Shown: piece after piece, positions 13,124 through 24,876 of the stretch
Layout: every line of letters begins with the position of its first letter
Numbering within the stretch: the first letter of the stretch is position 1
NCBI RefSeq assembly: GCF_001522545.3
Contig: NC_031781.1
Span: 7,170,911-7,234,910 of the forward strand
Source of the DNA: Parus major
Taxonomy: Eukaryota; Chordata; Aves; Passeriformes; Paridae
Direction: 5' to 3'
Length of the DNA: 64,000 bases
The notes under the pieces: generated by a model
Seen by the model: only the letters and a program-made list of their open reading frames with translations
Databases searched by the model: none
What the model was told of the DNA's origin: nothing
Made by a program: the position numbers and the translations under genes

Positions 13124-15149
13124 ACTTCTGCAGTGTATGGTTACTGCTTTTCACTGCAACTTAATTCACAGTGAATTAAGTTTATGCTGATGGGTTCAAT
13201 GACCTGATCAAATGAAACTTTTAGAAGTAGAGAAATAATCAGATTTTTTTTTCCATCAGAACTGACCTTGAGGATTTTTCTTGCTATTCTGAATGAAGTA
13301 TTAAACAGTATTTGCAACACCTATTGCTCAGTCTTTAAGGTCAATGTAGAAGGAAAATTTTAAAGTATTAGTAGCTTTAAGTTTAACTAAAACACCTTCC
13401 TGTGGTTCTGTCATGGCTATTTTCTTACAATACTGCCATGAATAATAGTCACTCTATTAATTCATGAGCAATATAGAAAGGGTATTTTAAAATTATAGTG
13501 TAACTTGTATTTCACTGTATAAAAGACTTTTTACTTCATGGTGACCTTGGTAAACATCACTTGTATAACATGTACCATGGAAAGAGTGTAGAGAAAAATA
13601 CACAATACCTTGGGACAGGGAAGGAAACAGCACTTCATAAATTTGGATCACTCACCTTCTAGCTCTCTGTTTTATAGATTCCTTTATTTTTTCAAGTAAC
13701 TACAATTAACAGTATTTTTATCATGCTTAAAATATTTTCTAGCAAAACTGCTAGATACTAAGTAAACTAGATATAGAAAATATACTCAGCGAAAAATCAT
13801 TAAAATCCTTGCAGCACTATCCCAGAGACAGCCCATTCCTCATGATGATCCATGTTACCAGTTTGTTGAAATTCCATTTTTTGTAGGTTATTTTGCTGCC
13901 TGTGCCTGTTATCATGCTTACTGCTCATCTGTTTAGATAAGGCTGGTCTCCTTTTATTAGGAACACAGTCTAGTTTGATTCATTATAGATTAAAGCAGAT
14001 CATTAAATATAAATCTCACAGAGTATTCAGTCTCATCATAGGCTATTTTCAAGCATCATTTGCAGGAAGATAAAACGTGACAGTGATTTATGCTGTATTT
14101 TGAGAGTATAAATCTCTCTGTGCACTTTCATGTCTCTTTGCAGAACAAAGAATTTCTTTATTAATGCTTTCATAGTAATCAACAAAATATAAAAGCACCA
14201 TTCTTTTGTTTAATGTTGTGCTCTTTAGAGTCTTAGAGCTGGATTATGCAGGCTGTTGGACTCAGGCTTGCAACACTACACCATCAGTGTGTAGACTTTT
14301 TAAACTATATAAATCACAATTCAGTTCTGTGCATATTTTATGTTTGAGAGACTGGGAAAGTTTTGTGATTGGAATCTGGTCTCTAGGCATGATGATAACA
14401 CAAAGCACTATGTATGCCTTGAAACAGGATGTGGCCATTAAGAAAATGGATAAAAGGGCAGTGAGAAAATAGTGTGTCACAACTGACAGTAAAGAGGCAG
14501 ACTTTCAGAATATTTTAAAACTATTTCTGTGGGGAAAAATAAAAAATCTATGGGAAATTAGTATGAAGTTGGTTTATTTTACAAATATTACCATTTGTGA
14601 ATGAAGAAAAACGCTAATGGGAAAAATTATAAGTTGTTGTTTTTAACTGAAAATGAATTAAATGTTATTAAAGTGCTACCTCTGAGTACCTGTCTCTGTG
14701 TTGGCAATGATATTGTGTCACATGAGCCTTGAAAACTAGGGGAATTTGCTTGCCTGGTGTTGCAGATTCTTTCTCTGCAGAAGTATTTGCTGGTTAAGTG
14801 CCTCTTCCCCTGATGATAACAATTCTCTGAATTCATAAGTGCGAACAGATTAGTCTGAGACATACCATTTTGTACTCCAATGGTTTTAGTTTATTCTTAA
14901 TTACACTTTAAGCATAACTGTAATTTAAGGTCAGATATTAAACACATTCAAAAAGATCAACCATTCTATTACACAGAACAAAAGCCACATTTTTGGCAGA
15001 ATTATTTTTTTTACCCTACTGTACTGCTTAACCAGTAATAGTTTCTTAGAAAAGGTTTGTCCTGTGAATTACACATCTGTACCTGAAGTTCCACTGGATA
15101 TGTTTTAAATGCAGTATTAATTGATTTGTCTGTTGCATTTTACTTTCAG

Positions 15150-15228
15150 GTCCGTATTTTTACCTATCTGATTGGAAGAGAAGCTGCATTTGCAGATAAC
15201 CTGAAGTGGATGGCCTGTGCTAACAAAG
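15150..15228 (+). CDS. CACNA2D3: CACNA2D3 exon: end of the VWA domain (79 nt)
   Basis: This exon encodes [20 protein letters not shown] followed by MACANK, plus the first base of a glycine codon. The sequence matches the alpha2delta-3 subunit at the last beta-strand and helix of its von Willebrand factor A domain, which binds the extracellular side of CaV channels. Alpha2delta-1 differs in this segment, which supports paralogue 3. The acceptor is TTTTACTTTCAG. The donor is AAAG|GTTTGT, with T at +3 and at +4, so it is weak. The exon ends in phase 1, and the next exon supplies GG to complete glycine. The frame stays open past the donor to a TGA at 15537-15539, so intron retention would extend the protein by about 100 residues. 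Confidence 0.96.
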
Positions 15229-18200
15229 GTTTGTTAACCTTCTGTGAAATCCTTGTTTTCACAATCCCTGAGCTGAGCCTTCCTGCACATCTGACCCTTG
15301 TACAGATATGGTGTCATTGGCAACTCATCACAGAGGATGGGTTGTTTCCTTTTTCCCAAAAAATGAAAATACTTCATTATCTTGTAACATACAATTTCAA
15401 GAGCAAAAAACTCCAATCTGAAATTTTCTTCCTTAAAATATGTATGAAGCTTTTAAACTATGTGGTCTTAAATTTTTGTTCAGAGAACAAACTATTTCCA
15501 AAGCATTTGTTCTCTTCTATCTGTTATTACGCAGAGTGAGTTTGGTTTCTAAGAACATTGGGTACAAATCCTGTTGAGTTAGGCATGGTATGTAAAACAC
15601 CAGACATCCTGTCCCTTGAGGAACTGACAGTGTAATTGAAAAAAACTGGTTTATATCCTTGAAGGAAAAGAGAATTAAAACATTTAAGATGCTGAGACGC
15701 TGCAGTAAAAGGATTGACTAGTACAAGCAGGAATGATTCAGGAAAAAAACAGCCCCAAACCCTAATTAATCTTCAGGTTTTCCTTTTTCTTTCCTTTTGT
15801 AAAAAAAAAAAAAAAAAGTTCTTTTTTTTTCCATTGTGCCACATTACATTATGATGAATTGCATCAGGTGCTATCCATTTAGTCATTATTTCTTTAACTA
15901 CTGTTATGCCCAGCTGATGGAAATTACTCAGTTTGAAGTCTTGTCTTAATCAGCTAATATTACACCATAATTTAGTTTAAATAATAGTATAAGAATCCTT
16001 TGAAGCATCTTTTTTGAAGACAATTTAATCAACGAAATCTTTTAACTTTTTAGCCCAGCTTCACAAATTCATAAAGATCTAAGTAGAGCAACTCAGAAAT
16101 TAGGACCAGGCAATGGAGGCTGCCTTAGTAGATCATCTGGTCCACGTCTTCCTTATTCCCAGAGGGGGAAAGTGGCCACCTTTGTCATTCTTCAGGACTA
16201 CTTTGTTCTTTTCAGAGACATGTTGCTTTGAGTCAGAGTCTTACTCATATAAATCAACTAAACAGCTTAATGACTGTTACTTCTATAAATTTATTTCCCT
16301 CCCAGTTTAATAGTTACAATACCTGCTCTCTGATAGCATATAATGTAAAAATCTTTTACCTCTAATCATTAATTAAATATTTTTTTTTGGCTTTGAAACT
16401 TACAATTGGAAACAGCATGTCATGGTCAGACAGTTCAGATTTAGATTTTTGCTTGCAGTTTCCACTTGCAGCTTGTCCGTTTTATTTCAGTGAAATGAGG
16501 GATTACAGCACAACAGATGAGGAGTGTAGCAGAGCTGGTCTAAAGACTGGCTGAACAGCAGAACTGCAGTTTACTCCTTGTGTGGGTGGGCCAAAATGTG
16601 TTGTTGTCACTGTGGGTGAATGACCCTAAAATCAATTTTCCTTGCAGTGATTTTCCCCTTGGAAGCACAGCATAGATGAAGGCTGTTTGCAGGGTTTCCA
16701 GCTGACTGGACTGTGCCCAGCAGCCCTTTCCTTTAAAACAGGTCACAGGGGAAATTCACACCACCTTGCAAAACTTCTTTAGCTTCTAGGTTCTGATTGT
16801 GAAACCTTGAAAAACCCCAAGCATGTTTTTCTGTTACATTTTTCCATATAAGTAGGGCATATCTAGAGGGAGCTTGCTTAATGAAGCAAAACATCAAACC
16901 ATTTTAAATACATTAAAACATTCAAGATCCCCAAAATCCCTCTAGACGGGTTTGTGAAAATTGCAGTGATTTACTCTTCTGTATCATCAGTAAGTGCATA
17001 TTAAGGAAAACAAGATTTACTAAAATTCTGAAGTGAGCAAAGGTGAAAATTTCCTAGTGCTTAGTGTGCATGTGCCAGATGTTAGCAGTAACATCTAGAA
17101 CTTAAAAATGACAGGCCCTGCCCTTCCCTCAGCCCCACTTCCAGCAGAAATCTGTAGAGATAGAACTGGGAGTTAATGCACTGCCTGCTAACAAAACAGC
17201 TGGAATTATTATTTTGGTTTTTTTCAGTAAAATTCACTATTGCAGTAGCAATTTGACAGCCTCTGATTTACATACTTAATTTTCTTAAACATTTTGTCCC
17301 AGGCCATCACTGTGGTTTGGCGTATTATAAAATGGACAAAGGGTCGGATCCATCAGTCCAAAGGAGCTGAGGAAGCAACGTAGAGAAAAATGCTTTGTGT
17401 TTGGGAGAGCTGATAGCAGCTCCAGCCTGGCAGAGGACAGATCAGCCCTGAGGCAGGTTTGGCCCAGCTGGAGCAGTTTCTGGACTGTTGTGTCAGCAGA
17501 GGAGAGCTCTGTGCAGGAACCCCCATCACATCCATTCCCGTTATTCCTCCTGCGCTGGGGCTCTGGGTGCTGGGCAGCCAGTAACCGAGAGCCTGCTCAC
17601 CTGCTCGGGGGCCTCCTGGGGACAGGGGAAAACCTCCAGGGGAGCTTTACAGCTGCACTCAAACAATGGATTCTCTCCTTAGTGCTTACCCTGAGGGGTT
17701 TTAAATTCTGCTATTTTATTAGTTGCAATAGTATTGAGTCTCTTTTGCACAGTGCCCAGGAAACGAAAAGTACTGCACTCCACGTAAAAATCAGTTGGAG
17801 GCATTTTGCAAAGTAATCAGTCTAATGGTGGACATTTTAGAGAAAAACAAGCCAAACAGGCAGGGACTGGGTAATGGGGAAAGGCAGCCCACCTGCAGAG
17901 CATAAGTGTCTGTCTTTTACCACATTATTATACATCTCTCATGCTTGTCATTACCAAATCTTACCCATTTCCTTCACGAGTCTTTTCCTGCTGGGGAGGG
18001 AAAAAAGGTAGTGCTGACTGTGAGGGGGCTCTGAGGTGGCATAATTCACACACCAGGGAACCGAGAAGCAGGTGTTGGAATGCAAAAACTGAAGCATGGG
18101 TTTGCTGCCATTGCTGACATGGCCCCAGCAGCTGTACTCTTGCCTTTATCTGGTGATTAAACCTGGCTATAGGAACAGTAAGAGTTTAATTCCATGGGGT

Positions 18201-18349
18201 ATCTCTGACCTCTAGATAAGAGATGTAAAGTTAGCATTGCAGGAAGGTAATCCTTGTGAGATACATATAGCTAGAAACACATGAATCAAAACTCTAAATT
18301 TAAATTAAAAGATAACTAAAAGCATGTTACCTAATGCTGTTCCTAGCTA

Positions 18350-18412
18350 TAATATTTATATATATATATATAAAATATATATATTTATATATTTAGATAT
18401 ATAATATATAAC
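18350..18412. repeat. TA-rich microsatellite
   Basis: The tract is (TA)n interrupted by AAA, TTTA and TTTAGA. It can form internal hairpins. It has no coding content. Confidence 0.85.
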
Positions 18413-18829
18413 TTTTGGTAGAGTTTTCCCATTAGGACCAGATTGACAAATATTTTCACTTGTCTTTGAAACCTTTATTTATTTACTAAGTTTATACAAA
18501 ATTAATTCAGACTTACTGTCTCTTTTGTCATAGGAAATTAGGCTAAAGCCTGTTTTCTTTATTGTGCAATTAAAACATATGATTTGCAATACTGCAACAT
18601 GGAAAGATTCCTTTGTAACATGCTGAATTATGGGCTGGTGTATTAATTCGGAAAGTTCTAGATTCAGAAAGACCACCTTTACTGTCCTGTCAAAATTTGC
18701 CTCATCTACAAAAACACAGCTCAAAAGTTCTTTGCAGCTGCCATGTTTTTGCTAAAGCTTAATAAAGCTTAATATTGCAGCTCCACAGAAGTTGTGATCT
18801 TGTCAAATGATTAAAATTGTAGTGAGGCC

Positions 18830-19110
18830 TCTTTCATGTTGGTCTTTTCTCATTAACAGGAGCTAAATGAAGGCAAGTGATGCATTTAAATAAGGCCTGA
18901 TGAAATTTTAGCCTTGAAATTTGTCAGTCCTTCATCACTCTTGCATGATGTGGGCTCCAGATGCCAAGTTTGTGATGTATAAAGATTCTTGACATCTAAG
19001 CACTGAAAAGGGAGTGGTGACAGCTCGAATAGCTGAGGCCTCTGCTGTTCTCAATCCTGTCAGGTTGGAAGAGATGCTTTAAAGGATTAACAAGGCTGTG
19101 ATCACCTAAC
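18830..19110. promoter_or_regulatory. Candidate conserved non-coding element
   Basis: This intronic block of about 280 bp has mixed composition and no long ORF. It contains GTGATGCATTTAAATAAGG, an AT-core flanked by possible MEF2- or POU-like sites. The regulatory reading is inference from composition only and needs cross-species alignment. Confidence 0.18.
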
Positions 19111-19662
19111 CAAGCAGTTCTAGCTGTAATCTGTTTTCTGTGACCTGCCATATTTGTAAATTACATATTGCTTTTTTAATCTCAGTCACATTGTGTAGGG
19201 ATGAGCGTTTCAGAGCAAATGCAAAGACCATTCTGTTACTGTAGTTCTACTCCATCATATTTCTTGAAACTGGACAAAGTGGGTGAGATACAGTTGGGCA
19301 AAGATAATACCAGTTCTAAATTTTAAAGCAGAGAACATTAAAAGAAAAAAAGCCCAAACCATTATACAAAAAAAAGTGGTCTTGGAATCACACTTTAGTA
19401 CAGACAGTGTGGTGTTTCATAGCAGTGTTGGAAACCCTGTCCTTGAGGGCTGGCCAAAGGTTTCACAGCCATCTGTTTTCACCAGTTATTACTGTTTGAA
19501 GCTGCTTCTGATGAAACATTCCTCTTTTGTATTTTTTTCTTTGGAAATAAGCAAAAAACATGACAGACATAAACCACATCTTCTGGGTGGTTCAATTTCT
19601 TCTTGAAAACTTCCTGTATTTGTTCTCTCTGGTTTATAACTTGGAATGATGTGTTTTCACAG

Positions 19663-19796
19663 GGTTTTTTACTCAGATCTCTACCTTGGCTGATGTGCAA
19701 GAGAACGTTATGGAATATCTCCATGTTCTCAGCCGGCCAAAGGTTATTGACCAGGAGCACGATGTAGTGTGGACTGAAGCGTACATCGACAGCACT
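19663..19796 (+). CDS. CACNA2D3: CACNA2D3 exon: VWA to Cache linker (134 nt)
   Basis: The exon starts with GG, which completes the split glycine codon. It then encodes FFTQISTLADVQENVMEYLH and VLSRPKVIDQEHDVVWTEAY, ending IDST. This is the alpha2delta-3 sequence just after the VWA domain, where the chain enters the first Cache-like fold. The QENVMEYL helix and the VVWTEAYID strand are typical of the family. The acceptor is TTTTCACAG and the donor is ACT|GTAAGT, which is strong. The exon ends in phase 0. The residues agree with the human protein as I remember it, with no change noticed in this exon. The following intron is the longest in the window. Confidence 0.96.
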
Positions 19797-21695
19797 GTAA
19801 GTCTGCATGATAAAGAAAAACTACTGGGGTAGAAACACTCATGAATCTGCTTTCTGTTGCTGGAATGTGCTAACTCAGTGTAAGAATTTTGATAAACTTT
19901 ATGCTACAAGCAAATAATTCAGCATTACTGAACTTTAGCAGATACTTATACATTGTAATTACATATTATATAAATACTGAAACAAACATAAGTTACAGAG
20001 TAATTTTGAAGTTAATGGTGTACAAACCTACATTTAGTAAACAAAAATGGGCATTGAACAGATATTGATTATATTGAATAATTTTTTTTTTAATATGTTT
20101 TAAAACATGTCAATGAATATGTAGGTATAAACACAGATTGACAAGAATCAATAATTTTAGTGTAAAAAGGCAAGTCAACAACCAGGGGTCAACTGTGATA
20201 TCTTGGGGAACAATATTGAGAAGATTCTGCCTTTTAAAGTGTATTGAATGGGTGATATGTTAAAATAATTGTCATAAATATCCAATTTTAAATTGACATC
20301 CCTCTGAAATATTAAAGCACAACTTTCTATTATGCAGTGACTGAGCTCTTGTGAAACTTCTGTAGCATGTGTGGTAAATCATCAGATTTGCAGGTAAAGG
20401 TTGTTCATTTCCATGGATTGGTCTGAAATAGAGTTTTATCAATTTTCTTTTTCTTATTATATTCCCTTTGGTCCAATTAAAATATTTGGTTAGTATATCA
20501 TCTGTAGAACAAGAGTTTGTACAAATTCCTGCCATTTAGTACAGGAGATGCCAAGTATTGAGTATAATGGATAGAAGATCACAAATTACTCATGACACAA
20601 ATGTTTCTTTCTTTCTGTTTTAAATTTTTACTTAATGGGTAAGGTGGGACAATCTCACCAGCTTCACTCTGATATTTGGTGGGTTTTGTTTGTTTTGAGT
20701 CTCTGTTGCTTCCAGATGGTTCAGTCTTAAATCTATACTAAACCACCCTAAGAAGAGAGCTTTTATTTCATTTTCACAATTGTTTAGGCCTTTTCTAGTC
20801 TCCATTTGTGGACATGGCTAATGTAAAATAAATTCTTAAACTGCAGTTATAAAGGAGAAACAAAAAGTTAATTGAATTAGAGGAAATGAATTTATCTCTG
20901 TTTCCTTTTTAAAAATAACCTATTAATCCAGTCTTCCCTTTGTTCTCTTTCTTTTATTGAACCATAAGATGAGGTGAACAGGAAATATGTGTTATTACTG
21001 TGCCTTCAGGGCATCCCACAAAATGGGGAGATGACCAGGAGAATCTTGTCCTCATTCACTTTTTTTTTTAAAAAAAAGTAATCAGTGTGTGAATGTTGCA
21101 GGGAGTTTGTGTATTTGCTAGAGGCAGTGGCAGGAAGACACTCAGGCAAGTGGTGTCCTGGTGCAACTCTTTTCCTTTGCTTATGAATCGTACATTAAAA
21201 GTATTGCAAACAAAATCTTCCTCCTTTCTCAATACCAAGTCATCCCCTCTATCCACCAACAAAGTACAAATTGCTGTCTCAGAATTAATTTGACACTTTA
21301 CTCTTGCTTTTGCCTGTTAATCTGTATTTCCTCGACCTTAGCATGGAGAAAAATACTCATAAAAATTAGTCTAACTTTCAGTGATTCTCCTGTAGGTTAC
21401 GGAAAAGCTAAGGGAAATTAACAACTTAATGTTGTGTGAAATACTAAGTGAATACAGCAGGGGTGAGTAAATGCAAGTGAATTTAAGGACACTAGAGGGA
21501 GTGTAGAGAGGGAATGAGGGAATCTTGAGAAAACCAGAAAATCAAAGACAATGGAGCTGTTACAATCCTGAATAATAGAACTGCTTAAATCCAAACAATA
21601 GGTCTTTTGATGCAGTCAAAACACTTCCAGGTTCTTCTCTTTATCTTCTCTTGTTTTCCTCCTCTCTTGACTAAACTAATCAATGTCACTGTGAG

Positions 21696-21696
21696 A

Positions 21697-21729
<33 letters not shown>

Positions 21730-21740
21730 CACACACACAT
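21696..21740. repeat. (CA)n-(TA)n-(CA)n microsatellite
   Basis: Eleven to twelve CA dinucleotides are followed by about five TA units and then four more CA units. This is a compound dinucleotide repeat, likely polymorphic, with Z-DNA potential in the CA part. Confidence 0.95.
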
Positions 21741-21899
21741 GCACTCAGGTACATATATGCACACATAAAATTTAAGTGTATGAAAGCTCCATTCAGGACC
21801 ATGATGGGTTGGATTCTGTAAGAAAAGATTGAAAAATAAAATACCATTCTCTGCTTAGCTGCAAACTGCCTTTTTCCTTCCTCCATCATTCTTCCCATA

Positions 21900-21966
21900 C
21901 AAAAAAAACCCCAACCAACCAACCAAAAAAAAAAACCCAAAAAACAAACTAGCTAACTAACTAAAA
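21900..21966. repeat. A/C-rich low-complexity tract
   Basis: Poly(A) runs alternate with CCAA units and end in short CTAA repeats. It may be the decayed tail of an old retroelement, but no element body is recognisable on either side. Confidence 0.6.
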
Positions 21967-24743
21967 GCCCCAAACAGGCAAAGGAACAGGATAAATTAGG
22001 GTAGTCACATACAAATCTTGAAAACAGGAATGAAGGGAACCTTTCACCAAATCAAACTTGCTGCTGCCATAGCTAAAGCTGCCTGAGTGCTATTTTAAGA
22101 GACAGATTCCCTGGCCATCTCTAGTGCTTTGACATTGGAAGTGCTGTTAAAATAATCCTCTCCATCCCATAACTTGTTGATTTTCACCAACAGTTTTTTG
22201 TGGCTGCTGCTTGGACCTGTCCTGGTTCAAAATAGTGTATTTCCAGATAGTGAAATGTCCTTATCACCCAGCAGTGTCTGAACAGCCAGGGTTAGATTCC
22301 CAGGGCTACATTTGCATGGTTGCACTCAGTGTCACTGTGCCCTAACAGCATGGAATATACTTTTCTGTACCCTTCTCACCAAACAGCAGAGCTAATTGGC
22401 CAGCTGTTTCTGAGCAAGCAACATTAGGCTGGAACATCCTAGGATGCAGACAGAAAGAAGCTGGAAAGTAATAATAACCTTAGGCTACAAAATACTTCCC
22501 CTGTCACCCCAGACAGTTCTCATCCAGTATTTGTGCAGGACAAAGTCATCTGTGAAAGCCAGAAGTTAGTTCATTTAAGTGTTTGATACCATTTAGGAAT
22601 ATTCCCAGAAGAATTTTGCTACTAAAACAAAGCATCTAATTCCTGTGTCTGTTCACCTTTCCTGTAAAAGGATGTCTGCAAAATGTTCATACAGCTGCGT
22701 CTTCAACATGACTTTGGCACTCCTGAGGAGCTTCACATACTATCAGAAAAAAATATGACATTTATAGAACTAGAATTCTCTGGCAAGAGGTCATATGCAG
22801 AAAGCATGACATGGAACAACTTCTGTATATGTCAGGGCTGTGTCCTTTGGCACTGTCAGGATTGATAGCTGATGTAAAGCAACTGAGCCAAGGCCTCTCT
22901 GGTGACTCCTTGCTTCCCTTTTCCCTGTCCCTAGACTTTTTCTCTTCCCAGTGTTTCCTGTCTTTCCAGTCAGCTTCTACAGTCATTTTTAGTTACCCTT
23001 CATCAGAAAATCATTTGTGTTTATTTCCTTTAAATCCAGGATTTCATGTTGGAAAGGTGATCATCACTGTGTAAAGCCTCATTTCTTTCAAAACCAGGAC
23101 TTTTGACATAGGAGTGATGCAGTTTTAAGACATGTTACTGGCTCCTGGAGAAACAACAGATTTCTGAAAACATTTGAATTTAGGTCTGTGGGGAACTGAA
23201 CTGATTGTACTTGGTTTTGGTACTCACAAAACAGTCTTTAGAGGATTATCATGGGCTAATTCTAAAATCAGCATCAGAATAGGAGAATTCAGAATTGGGA
23301 ATGCTAGTCTGTAACAGCCCAGTAGGTTAAGTGCTGCCAATATCTTCAGGCTAAAATGTTGGAATTGCAGTTTGTGATATGTACCAGCCAGCCTCTGTCT
23401 CCTGGTTCAGAGTCCTATGGTTCCAGATCACACCTTTCCTTAGAATTGTTCTCTTTTCCATCTGTACTTCTCTACTCAGCAGTTTGATACACAGTACAAG
23501 TGGGTGAGCTTTGTTGGATCTATGGATTTCTGTGAAAAGTCAATGACTTTTAAGCATGCATCTATAGCAAGTCAGTGAAAGTGAATATTTTGGAAGGAAA
23601 AGAAATATGGCATCAGGATATTCAAGTGCAGAAATACAGAAAGGTCATCTCTTGGTATTGTGGATAATCATCTGTAGACTACAGAAGCCTTTAACTCATT
23701 CTTATGGTCACATTTGGAATGTGATGAAATATATCTTTTTTTTTCCTGCAGCAAATAAAAAAAGAGTGGTCTGACCCCTGAGTTCCTACTGTTTAAAAGT
23801 TTGTGATTGAGAATTTGTTTATTGGGGTGTCCAATTTGACCTACTTGGACTTTCTTAACTCTTCCTGGTGGAATTTGCTCCTCATAAGTGTACCTGAATA
23901 TATCCTCTGGATCTAATGTACCGTTGAGTTCATCTCCAGGCTGTTGGTCTCCAGCTGTGAGCAGATTGAGGCAAACTACCACATCATCTCTATTCAGTTT
24001 CCAATCAGAGGAGTTCTTTGCTTAAAAAGAGCAAATTATTGTTTCACTGAATATTTTTGAGAAGACTGTCTGGTGCTCCAGAATTTAAGAGTTCATTTAA
24101 AACAGCAGTACTCTGAGTCATTACAGGTCATGGCTCATCATAATGTGAATGGTGAGTGCTTTTGCTCCTTGTAATTTCCTTGTGTTATAGTACCATGTGT
24201 TGATTCTTCATTTTCATTATCCCCACATTATCACAGACATACATTCTATTATGGCTTTTAGTTCAATTCTACAGTTTCTGCTGTGTGTATGCATATTTGT
24301 AAATATAAATATATTTTCTTCATTTCTTTCCTCTTTTCAAGGAGGTAATATTTGAAAGTATTTCCTGATCAAGAGACTGATGCTGTCCTAGGCAGGCAAT
24401 GAGAAACCTTATTTCTCTTTATGGGCAGTAAATTGAGATAGTTTCACTGACGTAAAGCCTTTAGTAATGATTTTTAAAATACTTTTGATGGGTGTTACAA
24501 TTACATTATTACGTATATGGTAAAAAAAAAATCAGTTTATTCATCTTCATTCTTAAAAAAAATCAAGTATTCTGCGGGCATACTTTTTACTCTGATCCAA
24601 ATTCTTTGCAGAAATGTTGCAGCAATTATAGGAAGCTCTTGCCTCTCAACTGTCACATCAGAATCCAAATATTTATTGTGTGAAAATTTAAATTCTAGCA
24701 TACAGTTCTTCTGACAGAGGGGGATTATGACCCAATTACAGAG

Positions 24744-24876
24744 GCTATATATATCTATATCTATATATCTATATCTATATAATTTATATCTATATCTATG
24801 TCTATATCTATATATCTATATCTATATAGCTATATATAGATATAGATGATATAGATATAGATATAGATATAGACAG
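24744..24876. repeat. Inverted TATATC / GATATA hexanucleotide array
   Basis: The left arm is built of CTATAT units (about 24744-24828) and the right arm of ATATAG units (about 24832-24876). They meet at ATATAGCTATATATAG. Because the arms are reverse complements, the array can fold into a long hairpin or cruciform. It has no coding content. Confidence 0.88.

Larger units (their letters stand above)
1..15149 (+). other. CACNA2D3: CACNA2D3 intron (3' part; 5' end outside window)
   Basis: No exon of the host gene was found here. I looked for the codons expected just before the first exon (the end of the VWA domain, with a motif like KYNWPDRK) and did not see them, so that exon lies upstream of the window. 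The stretch is AT-rich and ends in a normal acceptor, TTTTACTTTCAG, at 15149. It holds an AT microsatellite near 530-598, AT-rich sequence near 2190-2280, a TAATTA-rich block at about 4080-4700, and CR1 3' ends near 5093-5186 and 12954-13123. Short open frames scattered through it look like chance. Nothing else is recognisable. Confidence 0.85.
15229..19662 (+). other. CACNA2D3: CACNA2D3 intron (4,434 nt)
   Basis: The intron runs from GT at 15229 to CAG at 19660-19662. It contains a 16-17-nt poly(A) run near 15801, a mildly GC-richer patch at about 17390-17690 without a recognisable gene, a TA microsatellite at 18350-18412 and a complex AT-rich block at about 18830-19110 that could be a conserved element. 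No repeat family other than simple repeats was recognised. Confidence 0.85.

Noticed and set aside
17397..17816. 139-codon plus-strand ORF in a GC-richer patch
   Set aside because: Two other frames in the same patch are open as well and no motif is recognisable. GC content alone explains the lack of stops.
22200..22460. CCTGTCCTGGTTC-type sequence resembling avian LTR starts
   Set aside because: Only a short resemblance. No terminal repeats, primer-binding site or internal retroviral sequence were found around it.
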